This document shows, one piece after another, positions 24,220 through 34,687 of a stretch of 39,448 bases of DNA; position 1 is the first letter of the stretch, and each line of letters begins with the position of its first letter. This DNA comes from an uncultured Clostridia bacterium (lineage in GTDB: Bacteria; Bacillota; Clostridia; Oscillospirales; Acutalibacteraceae), in assembly GCA_947628665.1 (NCBI GenBank), contig CANRAU010000018.1, positions 1-39,448 of the forward strand, given 5' to 3'. Under the pieces are notes generated by a model, which saw only the letters and a list, made by a program, of their open reading frames with translations, was not told the DNA's origin and did not search any database. A program made the translations under genes and the position numbers.

Positions 24220-24794
24220 AAGTTTTCGCCCGCCTTTTTCAAAAGGCGGTGAGGTGTCGGAGCGAAGCTCTGACTCGCCCCTCGCAAGGGGCGAAACACT
24301 TAAAGCGTCAGCGAAGCGCAGGAGGGGAAGAAAAACGTCCCGGTGGGACGTTTTTCGCGGGGATTCTCGCCTGCTGGCTCGGTCGGCGCTTTTGCGCCCA
24401 TGGCGCAAAGGTCGCCACTGGCGACCCGCGTTCTCGCCTGCCGGCTCGGTCGGCGAGATATGGCACGGCGCAAGACGTGACGAAGGGAGAGAAAAATCGA
24501 AAATCTCTCCCTCAGTCGCCTACGGCGTCAGCCCCCTCGTCAGAGGGGGCAACTTGCTTACACAACTTTCTGCGAAAAAATTTACTCTATAAAAACAGAA
24601 ATTCTCTGCCAAATGCGCCGCTGTGCGGCGCATCGGGAAACCCCTTGATAGGGTTTCCCACGGCAAAACAGTCCACCGGACTGTTTTGCCTACCTTCCTG
24701 ATCTCGCTGACGCTTTGGAATTTCGCGTCCTGCGGGACGCGAGGAGGGCGTTGCCCTCCACCCACCGCCTTTTGAAAAAGGCGGGCGAAAACTT
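24220..24794. mobile_element. Hairpin-array element with perfect 32-bp terminal inverted repeats (MITE-like)
   Basis: The ends 24220-24251 and 24763-24794 are perfect inverted copies over 32 bases, starting AAGTTTTCGCCCGCC. Each is itself a CCGCCTTTT/AAAAGGCGG hairpin. Between them are serial palindromes with mostly 3-4 base loops: 24276-24293, 24331-24355 (11-bp stem), 24385-24398, 24410-24426, 24433-24457, 24485-24511, 24517-24527, 24531-24550, 24613-24633, 24635-24659, 24662-24690 (13-bp stem), 24723-24742 and 24743-24759. Stem sequences are unrelated to each other. There is no transposase and no obvious target-site duplication. The terminal repeat also occurs alone at 3450 and at both window ends, so this may be a composite of smaller repeats rather than one transposed unit. 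Confidence 0.6.
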
Positions 24795-24892
24795 TAATGA
24801 ATGGGCGGCGAAAAGCGAGCGAAAACCTTTGCTTGGCTTTGCGAGAGCGCGTGAAAAACGGCGAAAAGTAGGTTCGATAAGCAAATAATACA

Positions 24893-24923
24893 AAAACACC
24901 TGTGCGCGGCATGGGTGTTTTTT
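24893..24923. terminator. Terminator-like hairpin upstream of guaB
   Basis: AAACACC and GGTGTTT form a stem around a 13-base loop, with A-rich and T-rich flanks on both sides. It could insulate the guaB promoter from read-through across the hairpin array. Confidence 0.55.
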
Positions 24924-24935
24924 CCTAAATATGTA

Positions 24936-26463
<1,528 letters not shown>

Positions 26464-26480
26464 GGGATAATCGAAAAGAG

Positions 26481-26520
26481 AAGAAAGGATCTCGAGCGAC
26501 GCTCGAAACAGGTGAACAAT
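26481..26520 (+). promoter_or_regulatory. SD-hairpin leader of glyA
   Basis: AAGAAAGGA is followed by a short perfect hairpin TCGAGC-gac-GCTCGA (26492-26506). Then comes AACAGGTGAACAAT before the ATG, where AGGTGA is a proximal SD. It lacks the GATACC sequence but has the same order of parts as the other leaders. Confidence 0.45.
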
Positions 26521-27774
26521 ATGTACGCAGATTTAATGGATACCATAGGGTTTGTAGCCGGATATGACCCCGAAGTTGGCGAGGCCATGGCCGCCGAGCT
26601 TGCCCGTCAGCAGAGAAATCTGGAGCTGATCGCCAGCGAAAACATCGTTTCCCCCGCCGTTATGGCGGCTATGGGCAGTGTGCTGACCAACAAGTACGCC
26701 GAAGGTTATTCGGGCAAACGCTATTACGGCGGCTGTGAATGCGTGGACGTGGTCGAGGATATCGCCTGTCGGCGCGCGACCGAGCTGTTCGGCGCGAAGT
26801 TTGCCAATGTGCAGCCCCATTCGGGCGCGCAGGCCAATATGGCGGTGTATTTTGCGCTTTTGCAGCCGGGCGACACGGTCATGGGCATGAATCTTGCCGA
26901 GGGCGGTCATTTGACGCACGGCTCGCCCGTGAATATGTCGGGCAAATATTTCCATTTTGTGCCTTACGGCGTGAACGCCGACGGCTATATCGATTATGAC
27001 GAATTCGAGAAAACGGCCAAAGCCTGCTCGCCGAAGCTCATCGTGGCGGGCGCGTCGGCCTATCCGCGCATCATTGATTTTGCGCGCATTTCCGAGATCG
27101 CAAAGTCGGTCGGCGCATACCTCATGGTGGATATGGCGCATATCGCGGGTCTGGTCGCGGCGGGGCTGCACCCCTCGCCCGTCGGCTATGCCGACGTGGT
27201 CACGACCACCACGCACAAAACCCTGCGCGGCCCGCGCGGCGGCCTGATCCTTACCAACGACGAGGATTTGGCAAAGGCCATCAACAAGGCCATTTTCCCC
27301 GGCACGCAGGGCGGCCCGCTCATGCACATCATTGCGGGTAAGGCGGTTTGCTTCGGCGAAGCGCTCTCCCCCGCGTTCAAGGACTATCAGCAGCGCGTGA
27401 TCGACAACTGTCAGGCGCTGGCAAAGGGACTGCTTTCGCGCGGGATCGATCTGGTCTCGGGCGGCAGCGACAACCATTTGCTTTTGGTCGATCTGCGCTC
27501 TGCGGGCATTACGGGCAAGGATCTGGAGCACAGACTCGACGAAGTGTATATCACCGCGAACAAAAACGCCATCCCGAACGACCCGCAGAAGCCTTTTGTG
27601 ACCAGCGGCGTGCGGCTCGGCACACCTGCGGTGACCACACGCGGCCTTGACTGTGCCGATATGGATAAGGTCGCGGAATATATCGCGCTTGCGGCGACCG
27701 ATTTCGATGCCAAGGCGGATTATATTCGCGAGGGCGTCAACGAAATTTGCGCAAGACACCCGTTATATCGCTGA
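26521..27774 (+). CDS. glyA: Serine hydroxymethyltransferase
   Basis: A 417-residue PLP enzyme that interconverts serine and glycine and charges tetrahydrofolate with a one-carbon unit. [20 protein letters not shown] and [17 protein letters not shown] are the N-terminal signatures. [18 protein letters not shown] precedes the PLP-lysine motif [14 protein letters not shown] (Lys233). I choose ATG 26521 because AGGTGA sits five bases upstream. A GTG three codons earlier is possible. It follows guaB by about 60 bases, linking purine and one-carbon supply. Confidence 0.96.
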   Translation: MYADLMDTIGFVAGYDPEVGEAMAAELARQQRNLELIASENIVSPAVMAAMGSVLTNKYAEGYSGKRYYGGCECVDVVEDIACRRATELFGAKFANVQPHSGAQANMAVYFALLQPGDTVMGMNLAEGGHLTHGSPVNMSGKYFHFVPYGVNADGYIDYDEFEKTAKACSPKLIVAGASAYPRIIDFARISEIAKSVGAYLMVDMAHIAGLVAAGLHPSPVGYADVVTTTTHKTLRGPRGGLILTNDEDLAKAINKAIFPGTQGGPLMHIIAGKAVCFGEALSPAFKDYQQRVIDNCQALAKGLLSRGIDLVSGGSDNHLLLVDLRSAGITGKDLEHRLDEVYITANKNAIPNDPQKPFVTSGVRLGTPAVTTRGLDCADMDKVAEYIALAATDFDAKADYIREGVNEICARHPLYR

Positions 27775-27808
27775 AATCAGCGTAGAATCGGAAGGGACGG
27801 CGGCGGCT

Positions 27809-28345
27809 TTGAGAGATGTCATTTTAGCAAGTCAAAATCCGCAGGCCGCCGACCGTATTCGCGCGGTCTTACAAAGCGGACAGATTTTTGTCGCCGATGT
27901 GTACCGCTCGGGAGCGGAGGTGCTTTCGTTTGCGAGCATCCGTCCCGACGCGGTGGTCATTTGCGGCAGAATGCCCGATATGACGGCGGCGACGCTTGCC
28001 GACACGCTCCCGAACGGCTTTGATGTGATTTGGCTGATGCCGTCGGGCGCGGCGGAATCCGGCTACAGGAGCAATTTGATCGCTTTGCATATGCCGCTCA
28101 ACCGCATGGAGCTTTTGGACACCGTGCGTATGCTTGCCGCCGCAGAGAGCGAGCGGCTCAGTCCGCGCAAGGCGCGCAGCGCCGAGACGGAAGCGGTTTT
28201 GCAGAAGGCGAAGGCGGCGCTTATGGCGCGGTATTCCCTCTCGGAACGGGAAGCGCACAAGCTGCTGCAGCGCCGTGCCATGGGTACGGGGCAAAAGCTC
28301 TTGCAAGCGGCGCAGGCCGTTCTGCGGGAAACAGGCTCCGAATAG
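27809..28345 (+). CDS. ANTAR-domain regulator with degenerate receiver domain
   Basis: A 178-residue two-domain protein. Residues 1-110 follow the receiver fold (RDVILASQNPQAADRIRAVL, then DAVVICGRMPDMTAA), but the phospho-acceptor Asp position is Cys52. The acidic pair is AlaSerGln, and the Lys of KPF is Met. Residues about 115-175 are an ANTAR helix bundle: AETEAVLQKAKAALMARYSL, then SEREAHKLLQRRAMGTGQKL. ANTAR proteins bind paired hairpins in nascent RNA and prevent termination, usually when phosphorylated. This one cannot be phosphorylated in the usual way. I take TTG 27809, with GAAGGGA 11 bases upstream. A longer frame lies inside glyA. Its target RNAs are unknown. Confidence 0.8.
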   Translation: MRDVILASQNPQAADRIRAVLQSGQIFVADVYRSGAEVLSFASIRPDAVVICGRMPDMTAATLADTLPNGFDVIWLMPSGAAESGYRSNLIALHMPLNRMELLDTVRMLAAAESERLSPRKARSAETEAVLQKAKAALMARYSLSEREAHKLLQRRAMGTGQKLLQAAQAVLRETGSE

Positions 28346-28378
28346 TTAATTCTTATCTACAGCAAAATCATGGCTTTC

Positions 28379-28396
28379 CCCGTCTCGATAGACGGG
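28379..28396 (+). terminator. Hairpin after the ANTAR gene
   Basis: CCCGTCT-cgat-AGACGGG is a perfect 7-bp stem in the 139-base gap before dapF. A loose T-rich tract (CCGTTTTTCGG) follows 10 bases later. It could be a weak terminator or an RNA landmark. Further partly paired GGCGT/ACGCC sequence follows before the dapF ribosome site. Confidence 0.4.
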
Positions 28397-28484
28397 CGTG
28401 CTTCCGTTTTTCGGCGGAGACGGCGTTTTCCCGTTAAGACGCCGAACGGCGGCGCGGTACGCCTTAGGAATAGGAGGGAATCGT

Positions 28485-29321
28485 ATGCGTTTTACCAAAA
28501 TGCAGGGCGCGGGCAACGACTATATCTATGTCAACTGTCTGGAGGAAACCGTCAATGACCCAAAAGCGGCCGCGATCAAGGTCAGCGACCGTCATTTCGG
28601 GATCGGCGCGGATGGGCTGGTGCTGATCTGTCCTTCCGAAAAGGCGGATTTCTTTATGGATATGTACAACGCGGACGGCTCGCGCGGCAAAATGTGCGGC
28701 AACGCGGTGCGCTGTGTGGCAAAATATGTGTATGACCGCGGCCTTGTACACCGTGATGAGATCGCAATCGAAACGCTCAGCGGCATCAAGACCATTCAGG
28801 TGCGCGTCGAGGGCGGCAAAGTAGTCGCCGCACGCGTCAATATGGGCGCGCCCGTCTTAAACGCACGCGATATTCCCACCGCGTTTGAGGGGGAAACCGT
28901 GGTTAGTCAAAAACTGACTATCGGAGAAGAGACCCACACCGTGACCTGTGTTTCCATGGGCAATCCGCACTGCGTTGTGTTCGTACAAGACCCGAATGCG
29001 TTGGAGCTTCCTAAAATCGGGCCTGCGTTTGAACGGCATCCGATGTTTCCCGACCGCATCAACACGGAGTTTGTGCATGTGATCAGCCCCACGCATTTGG
29101 AAATGCGCGTTTGGGAGCGCGGCTCGGGCGAGACGCTTGCCTGCGGCACGGGCGCGTGCGCATCGGTCGTAGCGGCGACGCTCAACGGCTTTTGCAGGCG
29201 CGGGGAAACGGTTCGCGTCCGGCTGCGCGGCGGTGAGCTGCAGATCCAATGGGCTGCGGACGGCGACGTGTATATGACAGGCCCTGCCGCAGAGATCTGC
29301 ACGGGGGAGATTGAGGTATAA
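28485..29321 (+). CDS. dapF: Diaminopimelate epimerase
   Basis: A 278-residue PLP-independent epimerase converting LL- to meso-diaminopimelate for lysine and peptidoglycan. It begins [18 protein letters not shown]. The two catalytic cysteines are in [10 protein letters not shown] (Cys71) and [11 protein letters not shown] (Cys220). [11 protein letters not shown] and GNPHCVVFV are further family motifs. Length is normal. GGAGGGAATCGT precedes the ATG. It pairs with the next gene, dapL, to supply the late steps of the pathway. Confidence 0.97.
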   Translation: MRFTKMQGAGNDYIYVNCLEETVNDPKAAAIKVSDRHFGIGADGLVLICPSEKADFFMDMYNADGSRGKMCGNAVRCVAKYVYDRGLVHRDEIAIETLSGIKTIQVRVEGGKVVAARVNMGAPVLNARDIPTAFEGETVVSQKLTIGEETHTVTCVSMGNPHCVVFVQDPNALELPKIGPAFERHPMFPDRINTEFVHVISPTHLEMRVWERGSGETLACGTGACASVVAATLNGFCRRGETVRVRLRGGELQIQWAADGDVYMTGPAAEICTGEIEV

Positions 29322-29464
29322 CAGCGGGGGCGCGCAGAAACGCGAAATGTCGAAAGTCCCCGAACGTCTCAAAAAACGCAAATGGTTCATTTTTATCTAT
29401 CGCGCAAATGCGGGCAGTCCCGTTATGGAGCAGGCGGCGCTTTGCGAAACATTGCGAAATAACA
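29322..29464. other. dapF-dapL gap, upstream part
   Basis: About 140 bases that look neither coding nor strongly structured. I see no clear promoter or terminator. A frame running through to the dapL start exists but has no recognisable protein character. Confidence 0.4.
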
Positions 29465-29542
29465 GAAGAAAGGAACGGTATTGCGCACTACGCCACCCGA
29501 AACGGTGTTTTGCAATTCAATCAGTACCGAAGAAAGGCGCAT
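29465..29542 (+). promoter_or_regulatory. SD-hairpin leader of dapL
   Basis: GAAGAAAGGAA is followed by CGGTA (29476-29480), pairing with TACCG (29525-29529). TTGC (29481-29484) pairs with GCAA (29512-29515), and CACC (29494-29497) with GGTG (29504-29507). AAGAAAGGCGCAT follows before the ATG, giving a second, good SD. The closing stem sequence differs from GATACC/GGTATC but preserves pairing. Confidence 0.45.
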
Positions 29543-30757
29543 ATGCAAATCAACGAAAACTTTTTGAAAATCCAAAGCAGCTATTTGTTTTCCAACATTG
29601 CGAAAAAGGTCAACGCCTACAGCGCGGCGCATCCCGACAAGGAGATCATCCGTTTGGGGATCGGCGACGTGACCCGTCCGCTTGCGCCCGCCTGCATAAA
29701 GGCCATGCATGACGCCGTGGAAGAAATGGCGCATGCCGAGACCTTCCACGGCTATCCGCCCGAGTACGGGCAGGATTTTCTGCTGGAGGCGATTTTGGAA
29801 AACGATTACCGCGCGCGCGGCGTCGATCTCCAAAAAAGCGAAATTTTTGTTTCGGACGGCGCAAAATCCGACTGCGGCAACATCGGCGATATTTTCTCGC
29901 TGGAGAACCGCGTTGCCGTCTGCGATCCCGTTTACCCCGTTTACGTGGACACCAACGTCATGGCGGGGCGCGCGGGCGACAAAACCGAAAACGGCTGGAG
30001 CAACATAATCTATATGCCCTGCACGGCGGAAAATCATTTCCTGCCCGAAATTCCGACGGAACACGTCGATTTGATTTATCTTTGTTTCCCCAACAATCCC
30101 ACGGGGATGCCGATCAAAAAGGCGGAACTGCAAAAATGGGTCGATTATGCCAACCGCGAGGGCGCGGTCATTCTGTATGACGCGGCGTATGAGGCGTTTA
30201 TCACCGAGGCGGATGTGCCGCATTCGATTTTTGAGCTGGATGGCGCAAAGCAATGCGCCATCGAATTCCGCAGCTTTTCCAAAACGGCGGGCTTTACGGG
30301 CGTGCGCTGCGGTTATACGGTCGTGCCGCACGATTTGAAATTCGGCGAGACCGAGCTCAACGCTTTGTGGGCGCGCCGGCAGGCGACCAAGTTCAACGGC
30401 GTTTCCTACATCACCCAGCGCGCGGCGGCGGCCTGCTATACGCCCGAGGGCAAACAGCAAATTCGCGACACCATCGCGTATTATCAAAACAATGCGCGCG
30501 TCATTTACGAGGGACTTCGCGACTGCGGCTTTACCGTGTACGGCGGCACGAATTCGCCGTATGTGTGGCTGAAAACCCCCGACAATATGGGCAGTTGGGC
30601 ATTTTTTGACCTGCTTTTGGAAAAAATACAGGTCGTGGGTACGCCCGGGGAGGGCTTCGGCCCGTCGGGCGAAGGATATTTCCGTCTGACGGCGTTCGGC
30701 TCGGCGGAAAACACGGTTCGCGCCGTGGAACGCATCAAGGCGTACTTCGGCAAATAA
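29543..30757 (+). CDS. dapL: LL-diaminopimelate aminotransferase
   Basis: A 404-residue class I/II PLP aminotransferase that makes LL-diaminopimelate directly from tetrahydrodipicolinate, bypassing the succinyl or acetyl route. It begins [20 protein letters not shown] with [36 protein letters not shown] and [11 protein letters not shown] lead to the PLP lysine in [15 protein letters not shown] (Lys247). The GxPxxVW-like [10 protein letters not shown] and the C-terminal [14 protein letters not shown] are typical. A start at ATG 29543 gives the usual length. The frame runs 45 codons further upstream without homologous content. Confidence 0.96.
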   Translation: MQINENFLKIQSSYLFSNIAKKVNAYSAAHPDKEIIRLGIGDVTRPLAPACIKAMHDAVEEMAHAETFHGYPPEYGQDFLLEAILENDYRARGVDLQKSEIFVSDGAKSDCGNIGDIFSLENRVAVCDPVYPVYVDTNVMAGRAGDKTENGWSNIIYMPCTAENHFLPEIPTEHVDLIYLCFPNNPTGMPIKKAELQKWVDYANREGAVILYDAAYEAFITEADVPHSIFELDGAKQCAIEFRSFSKTAGFTGVRCGYTVVPHDLKFGETELNALWARRQATKFNGVSYITQRAAAACYTPEGKQQIRDTIAYYQNNARVIYEGLRDCGFTVYGGTNSPYVWLKTPDNMGSWAFFDLLLEKIQVVGTPGEGFGPSGEGYFRLTAFGSAENTVRAVERIKAYFGK

Positions 30758-30781
30758 ATAGCCTTTTTGGAGGGCAATACG

Positions 30782-31069
30782 ATGCAGATAGACAAAGATT
30801 TGGTGATGTATCTCGAAAAGCTCGGCCGCATCGAGCTTTCCGAAGCACAGAGAGCGGCGACCGAAAAGGATTTGCAGGATATTCTCACCTACATCGACAC
30901 GCTCAACGAGCTGGATACCGACGGCGTTGAACCCGCTTCGCACTCTTTCCCCATTGCGAACGTCATGCGCGAGGACGAGGTCACCAACACCGCAAGGCCC
31001 GAGGCGATCCTGCAAAACGCGCCCAACAGCCGCGACGGGTGCTTTGTCGTGCCGAAAACGGTCGAATAA
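30782..31069 (+). CDS. gatC: Asp/Glu-tRNA amidotransferase subunit C
   Basis: A 95-residue GatC, MQIDKDLVMYLEKLGRIELS with LTYIDTLNELDTDGVEPASH, which wraps GatA and GatB. GGAGGGCAATACG precedes ATG 30782. An in-frame TTG five codons earlier lies at the SD. It is the first gene of gatCAB, implying that Gln-tRNA and/or Asn-tRNA are made indirectly by transamidation. Confidence 0.95.
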   Translation: MQIDKDLVMYLEKLGRIELSEAQRAATEKDLQDILTYIDTLNELDTDGVEPASHSFPIANVMREDEVTNTARPEAILQNAPNSRDGCFVVPKTVE

Positions 31070-31098
31070 GCAGAAGCAGGCAAAGGCAAAAATATAAC

Positions 31099-31168
31099 GA
31101 AAGGAACGATACCCGCAAAAACGCCGGACAGCGGCGTTTGGGTTACGAGGTATCGCAGGCGTAGAATT
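31099..31168 (+). promoter_or_regulatory. SD-hairpin leader of gatA
   Basis: CGAAAGGAA is followed by CGATACC (31107-31113), pairing perfectly with GGTATCG (31149-31155). Inside, AAACGCC (31119-31125) pairs with GGCGTTT (31133-31139). CAGGCGTAGAATT then leads to the ATG. It is a clean two-stem example of the leader family. Confidence 0.65.
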
Positions 31169-32632
31169 ATGGACATTCGGGATATGACCGCGCTGGAGCT
31201 CGGGCGGGCGATCCGAGCGGGAAGCGTCGGGGTGCGCGAAGCCGCCGAAAGCTATTTCGCGGCGATCGAAGCGCATGACGCGCTGTACCATTGCTACAAT
31301 ACCGTTTGTAAGGACGAGGCGCTCGCGCGTGCCGATGAAGTGCAGAAAGGCATTGCCGAAGGGCGCTTTACGGGAGCGCTTGCAGGCGTTCCCATCGGCA
31401 TCAAGGACAATATCTGCACCAAGGGGATTCGCACCACCTGCTCGTCCAAGATTTTGGAGAATTTCGTACCGACTTACGACGCGACGGTCATGCAGCGGCT
31501 CGAAAAAGCGGGCATGGTGATGTTGGGCAAGCTCAACATGGACGAATTCGCCATGGGCAGCACCACCGAGACGTCGGCGACGGGGATCACGCACAATCCG
31601 TGGGACCCCGACCGCATTCCGGGCGGTTCTTCGGGCGGCGCGGCGGCTGCGGTCGCGGCACGGCTCGCGCCCGTTGCGCTCGGTTCGGACACGGGCGGCT
31701 CGATCCGCCAGCCCGCATCCTTCTGCGGCGTTTCGGGGTTGAAGCCCACCTATGGCGCGGTTTCACGGTACGGTCTGGTGGCGTATGCGTCGTCCCTTGA
31801 CCAAATCGGGCCGCTCGGACGCAATACGGACGACTGCGCGGCGTTGTTTGCGGTGATCGAGGGCAAAGACCCCATGGACGGCACGTCCGCCGATCACGAA
31901 ACGTTTTCGTTTGACGCGGCGGCAGCGGGCGAAATTCGCGGCAAAAAAATCGGCATTCCCGCGGATTATCTCGGCGAAGGCATCGCGCCCGAGGTGAAAC
32001 AGGCGGTGCTGGACGCCGCCGAAGTGTATAAGGCTTTGGGCGCGGAGGTGGAGATTTTCCCCATGCCCATTGTCAAATACGCCATTCCCGCGTACTATAT
32101 CATCGCCTGCGCGGAGGCCTGCTCGAACCTTTCGCGCTATGACGGCATCAAATACGGCTATTCAAGCCCCAACGCCGAGAGCCTGCTTGAAACGTATATC
32201 CGTTCGCGCTCCGAGGGCTTCGGCATGGAGGTCAAACGCCGCATCATGCTCGGCAACTTTGTGTTAAGCTCGGGCTATTACGACGCGTATTACAATAAGG
32301 CGCTCAAAGCAAAGCGTCTGATCAGCAAGGCGATGGACGACGCATTCCGGCGCTACGATATGCTGTTAGGGCCTGTCGCGCCGACGGCGGCCATGAAAAT
32401 CGGCGAGAGCCTGTCCGACCCCTTGAAAATGTACCTTGGCGATATTTACACCGTCATGATCAACATCGCGGGCGTGCCTGCGCTGGCCGTTCCCTGCGGC
32501 TTTACTTCCGACGGCCTGCCGCTGGGCATGCAGCTGATCGGCAAGCCCTATGCCGAAGCCGAGATTTTGGCGGCGGCAAAGGCGTATCAAAGCGCGACGG
32601 ACTTTCACAAAAAGTTCCCGACGTTGCAATAA
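31169..32632 (+). CDS. gatA: Asp/Glu-tRNA amidotransferase subunit A
   Basis: A 487-residue amidase-signature enzyme that releases ammonia from glutamine for the amidation of mischarged tRNA. The catalytic triad is at the textbook positions: Lys79 (IGIKDNICT), cis-Ser154 (GGSSGGAAAA) and Ser178 (DTGGSIRQPASF). Length is normal. It is separated from gatC by a 99-base gap holding a structured leader, which is unusual because these genes are usually tightly packed. gatB follows after 12 bases with its own GGAGG. Confidence 0.97.
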   Translation: MDIRDMTALELGRAIRAGSVGVREAAESYFAAIEAHDALYHCYNTVCKDEALARADEVQKGIAEGRFTGALAGVPIGIKDNICTKGIRTTCSSKILENFVPTYDATVMQRLEKAGMVMLGKLNMDEFAMGSTTETSATGITHNPWDPDRIPGGSSGGAAAAVAARLAPVALGSDTGGSIRQPASFCGVSGLKPTYGAVSRYGLVAYASSLDQIGPLGRNTDDCAALFAVIEGKDPMDGTSADHETFSFDAAAAGEIRGKKIGIPADYLGEGIAPEVKQAVLDAAEVYKALGAEVEIFPMPIVKYAIPAYYIIACAEACSNLSRYDGIKYGYSSPNAESLLETYIRSRSEGFGMEVKRRIMLGNFVLSSGYYDAYYNKALKAKRLISKAMDDAFRRYDMLLGPVAPTAAMKIGESLSDPLKMYLGDIYTVMINIAGVPALAVPCGFTSDGLPLGMQLIGKPYAEAEILAAAKAYQSATDFHKKFPTLQ

Positions 32633-32644
32633 GGAGGGCGCACG

Positions 32645-34075
32645 ATGGAATGGGAAATTGTCATGGGGCTTGAGGTACACACCGAGCTTGCGACCAAAAC
32701 CAAGATTTTCTGCGGCTGCTCCACCGAATTCGGGGGCGAGGCGAACACGCACGTCTGCGAAATTTGCTCGGGCATGCCCGGGACGTTGCCGCTTTTGAAT
32801 CGCCGCGTGGTGGAATTCGCGATCCGCACGGGGCTTGCCACGCATTGCGACATCACGCGCAAAAACAAATTCGACCGCAAAAACTATTTTTATCCCGATC
32901 TGCCGAAGGCCTATCAAATTTCGCAGCTGTATTTTCCGATCTGCCGAAACGGCTATATCCCCGTAACGGGAGCGGACGGCGCGCCGAAAAAGATCGGCAT
33001 TCACGAAATTCATATGGAGGAGGACGCGGGCAAGCTCATTCACGACGCGTTCACCGACAGCACGCTCGTGGACTACAACCGTTGCGGCGTGCCGCTTTTG
33101 GAGATCGTCTCCGAGCCGGATTTCCGTTCGGCGGCCGAGGTGATCGAGTATCTGGAAAAGCTGCGGGCGATCCTGCAATTCACGGGCGTTTCCGACTGCA
33201 AAATGCAGGAGGGCTCTTTGCGCGCGGACGTCAACCTGTCCGTGCGTCCGAAGGGGCAGACCGCTTTCGGCACGCGCACCGAAATGAAAAATTTGAATTC
33301 TTTCCGCGCCATTCAGCGCGCCATCGCGTATGAAGCCGAGCGGCAGATCGAGCTTTTGGAGGACGGCGGCGAGGTCGTGCAGGAAACGCGCCGCTGGGAC
33401 GACAACAAGGGCATCTCCTATGCCATGCGCTCCAAGGAGGATGCGCAGGACTACAAATATTTCCCCGAACCCGATCTTCCGCCTATTGAAATTTCGGAAG
33501 AGACGATCGAGCGCATCCGCGCTTCCATGCCGGAGCTTCCCGAACAGAAAAAACGGCGGTATACCGAGGAGTTGGGGCTTCCCGAATACGACACGTCCAT
33601 TCTCACGAGCGAAATGGCGTATGTCAAGCTGTTTGAAGCGACCGTTGCGTTGTGCGACAGCCCCAAGGACGTCGCCAACTGGATCATGGGCGAGGTCATG
33701 AAGCTGTTGAGCGCGACCGCCACGCTACCCGAAAATATGCCGCTGACGCCCGAAGCGCTCGCCGCCGTCATCAACATGGTGCGCGCGGGCAAGATCAATC
33801 GCGGCACGGGCAAAACGGTGCTCGAAAAGGCATTTTGCGACGGGGTCGACCCCGAACAATATGTCGCCGCGCATAACCTTGCGCAGATCACCGACCTGTC
33901 CGCGCTGCGTCCGGTACTCGAGGAGGTCATCGCGGCAAACGAAAAGAGCGTGTCCGAGTACAAGGCGGGCAGAACGCAGGCCATGGGCTATATTATGGGG
34001 CAGGCCATGCGCGCGCTCAAGGGCAAAGCCCCCGCGCAGGAAGTGCAGAAGCTCCTGCACGAAATGCTCGATTGA
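32645..34075 (+). CDS. gatB: Asp/Glu-tRNA amidotransferase subunit B
   Basis: A 476-residue subunit that activates the Asp or Glu carboxylate on the mischarged tRNA with ATP. It starts WEIVMGLEVHTELATKTKIF. CGCSTEFGGEANTHVCEICSG includes the zinc cysteines. RKNYFYPDLPKAYQISQ, GSLRADVNLSVRP and EDAQDYKYFPEPDLPP are family signatures. The C-terminal YqeY-like tRNA-binding domain ends QEVQKLLHEMLD. AAGGAGGGCGCACG precedes the ATG. Confidence 0.97.
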   Translation: MEWEIVMGLEVHTELATKTKIFCGCSTEFGGEANTHVCEICSGMPGTLPLLNRRVVEFAIRTGLATHCDITRKNKFDRKNYFYPDLPKAYQISQLYFPICRNGYIPVTGADGAPKKIGIHEIHMEEDAGKLIHDAFTDSTLVDYNRCGVPLLEIVSEPDFRSAAEVIEYLEKLRAILQFTGVSDCKMQEGSLRADVNLSVRPKGQTAFGTRTEMKNLNSFRAIQRAIAYEAERQIELLEDGGEVVQETRRWDDNKGISYAMRSKEDAQDYKYFPEPDLPPIEISEETIERIRASMPELPEQKKRRYTEELGLPEYDTSILTSEMAYVKLFEATVALCDSPKDVANWIMGEVMKLLSATATLPENMPLTPEALAAVINMVRAGKINRGTGKTVLEKAFCDGVDPEQYVAAHNLAQITDLSALRPVLEEVIAANEKSVSEYKAGRTQAMGYIMGQAMRALKGKAPAQEVQKLLHEMLD

Positions 34076-34111
34076 GTTACAACATGCGGGGACAAAAGGC
34101 GGTGTGACACT

Positions 34112-34684
34112 TTGTACAGCTCTTTTGCACAACTGAAGACCGACTGCCTCGACTGCACGGACTGTCCGCTCGCCGATACGCGCACCCAGGTGGTGTTCGG
34201 CGTGGGCGTCGAGGACGCCGAAGTGCTGTTTGTCGGCGAAGGCCCGGGCGAGAACGAGGATTTGCAGGGCGAACCCTTTGTCGGGCGCGGCGGGCAGCTT
34301 TTAGACAAATATTTGGAGCATATCGACCTTTCGCGCGGCAAAAATATTTATATTGCGAATATCGTCAAATGCCGTCCGCCCAAAAACCGCGACCCGCGCG
34401 AGGAGGAACAGGCGGCGTGTGAGCATTGGCTGCGGGAGCAAATGCGGCTTATTCACCCGAAGATCATCGTGTGTCTGGGGCGCATTGCCGCGCAGAAGAT
34501 CATCAAGCCCGATTTCCGTGTGACCAAAGAACACGGCGTATTTTTCGAGCGCAAGGGCTTTTACCTCATGGGGACGTATCACCCTGCGTCGCTTTTGCGC
34601 AATCCCGCGCAAAAGGGAGATGCGCTCGCCGATTTCGTGTTGCTGCGCGACAAAATCCTGCAAGTTTGTGAAAGAACCTATTAA
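34112..34684 (+). CDS. Family-4 uracil-DNA glycosylase (4Fe-4S)
   Basis: A 190-residue uracil-DNA glycosylase that removes uracil from DNA. The 4Fe-4S ligands are probably Cys15, Cys18, Cys87 and Cys103 (CxxC, then KCRPPKNRDPR, then AC). Motif A is GEGPGENEDLQGEPFVGRGG, and the C-terminal catalytic motif is YHPASLLRNP. I take TTG 34112 as the start, with AAAGGCGGTG upstream, and it begins near the usual family N-terminus. It follows gatB by 36 bases and precedes the glycosidase by three, so it is within the same transcript. Confidence 0.93.
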   Translation: MYSSFAQLKTDCLDCTDCPLADTRTQVVFGVGVEDAEVLFVGEGPGENEDLQGEPFVGRGGQLLDKYLEHIDLSRGKNIYIANIVKCRPPKNRDPREEEQAACEHWLREQMRLIHPKIIVCLGRIAAQKIIKPDFRVTKEHGVFFERKGFYLMGTYHPASLLRNPAQKGDALADFVLLRDKILQVCERTY

Positions 34685-34687
34685 GCT

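Noticed and set aside
24220-24794. CRISPR array
   Set aside because: The palindromes differ from one another and there are no regularly spaced identical repeats or cas genes.
31070-31168. T-box riboswitch before gatA
   Set aside because: No T-box sequence (AGGGTGGNACCGCG) and no terminator or antiterminator pair are present. The gap has a different two-stem structure.
29423-31594. A 723-codon antisense frame across dapL, gatC and gatA
   Set aside because: It spans three well-identified genes on the other strand and results from GC-rich codon bias. The same holds for 24976-26295 and 34301-36163.
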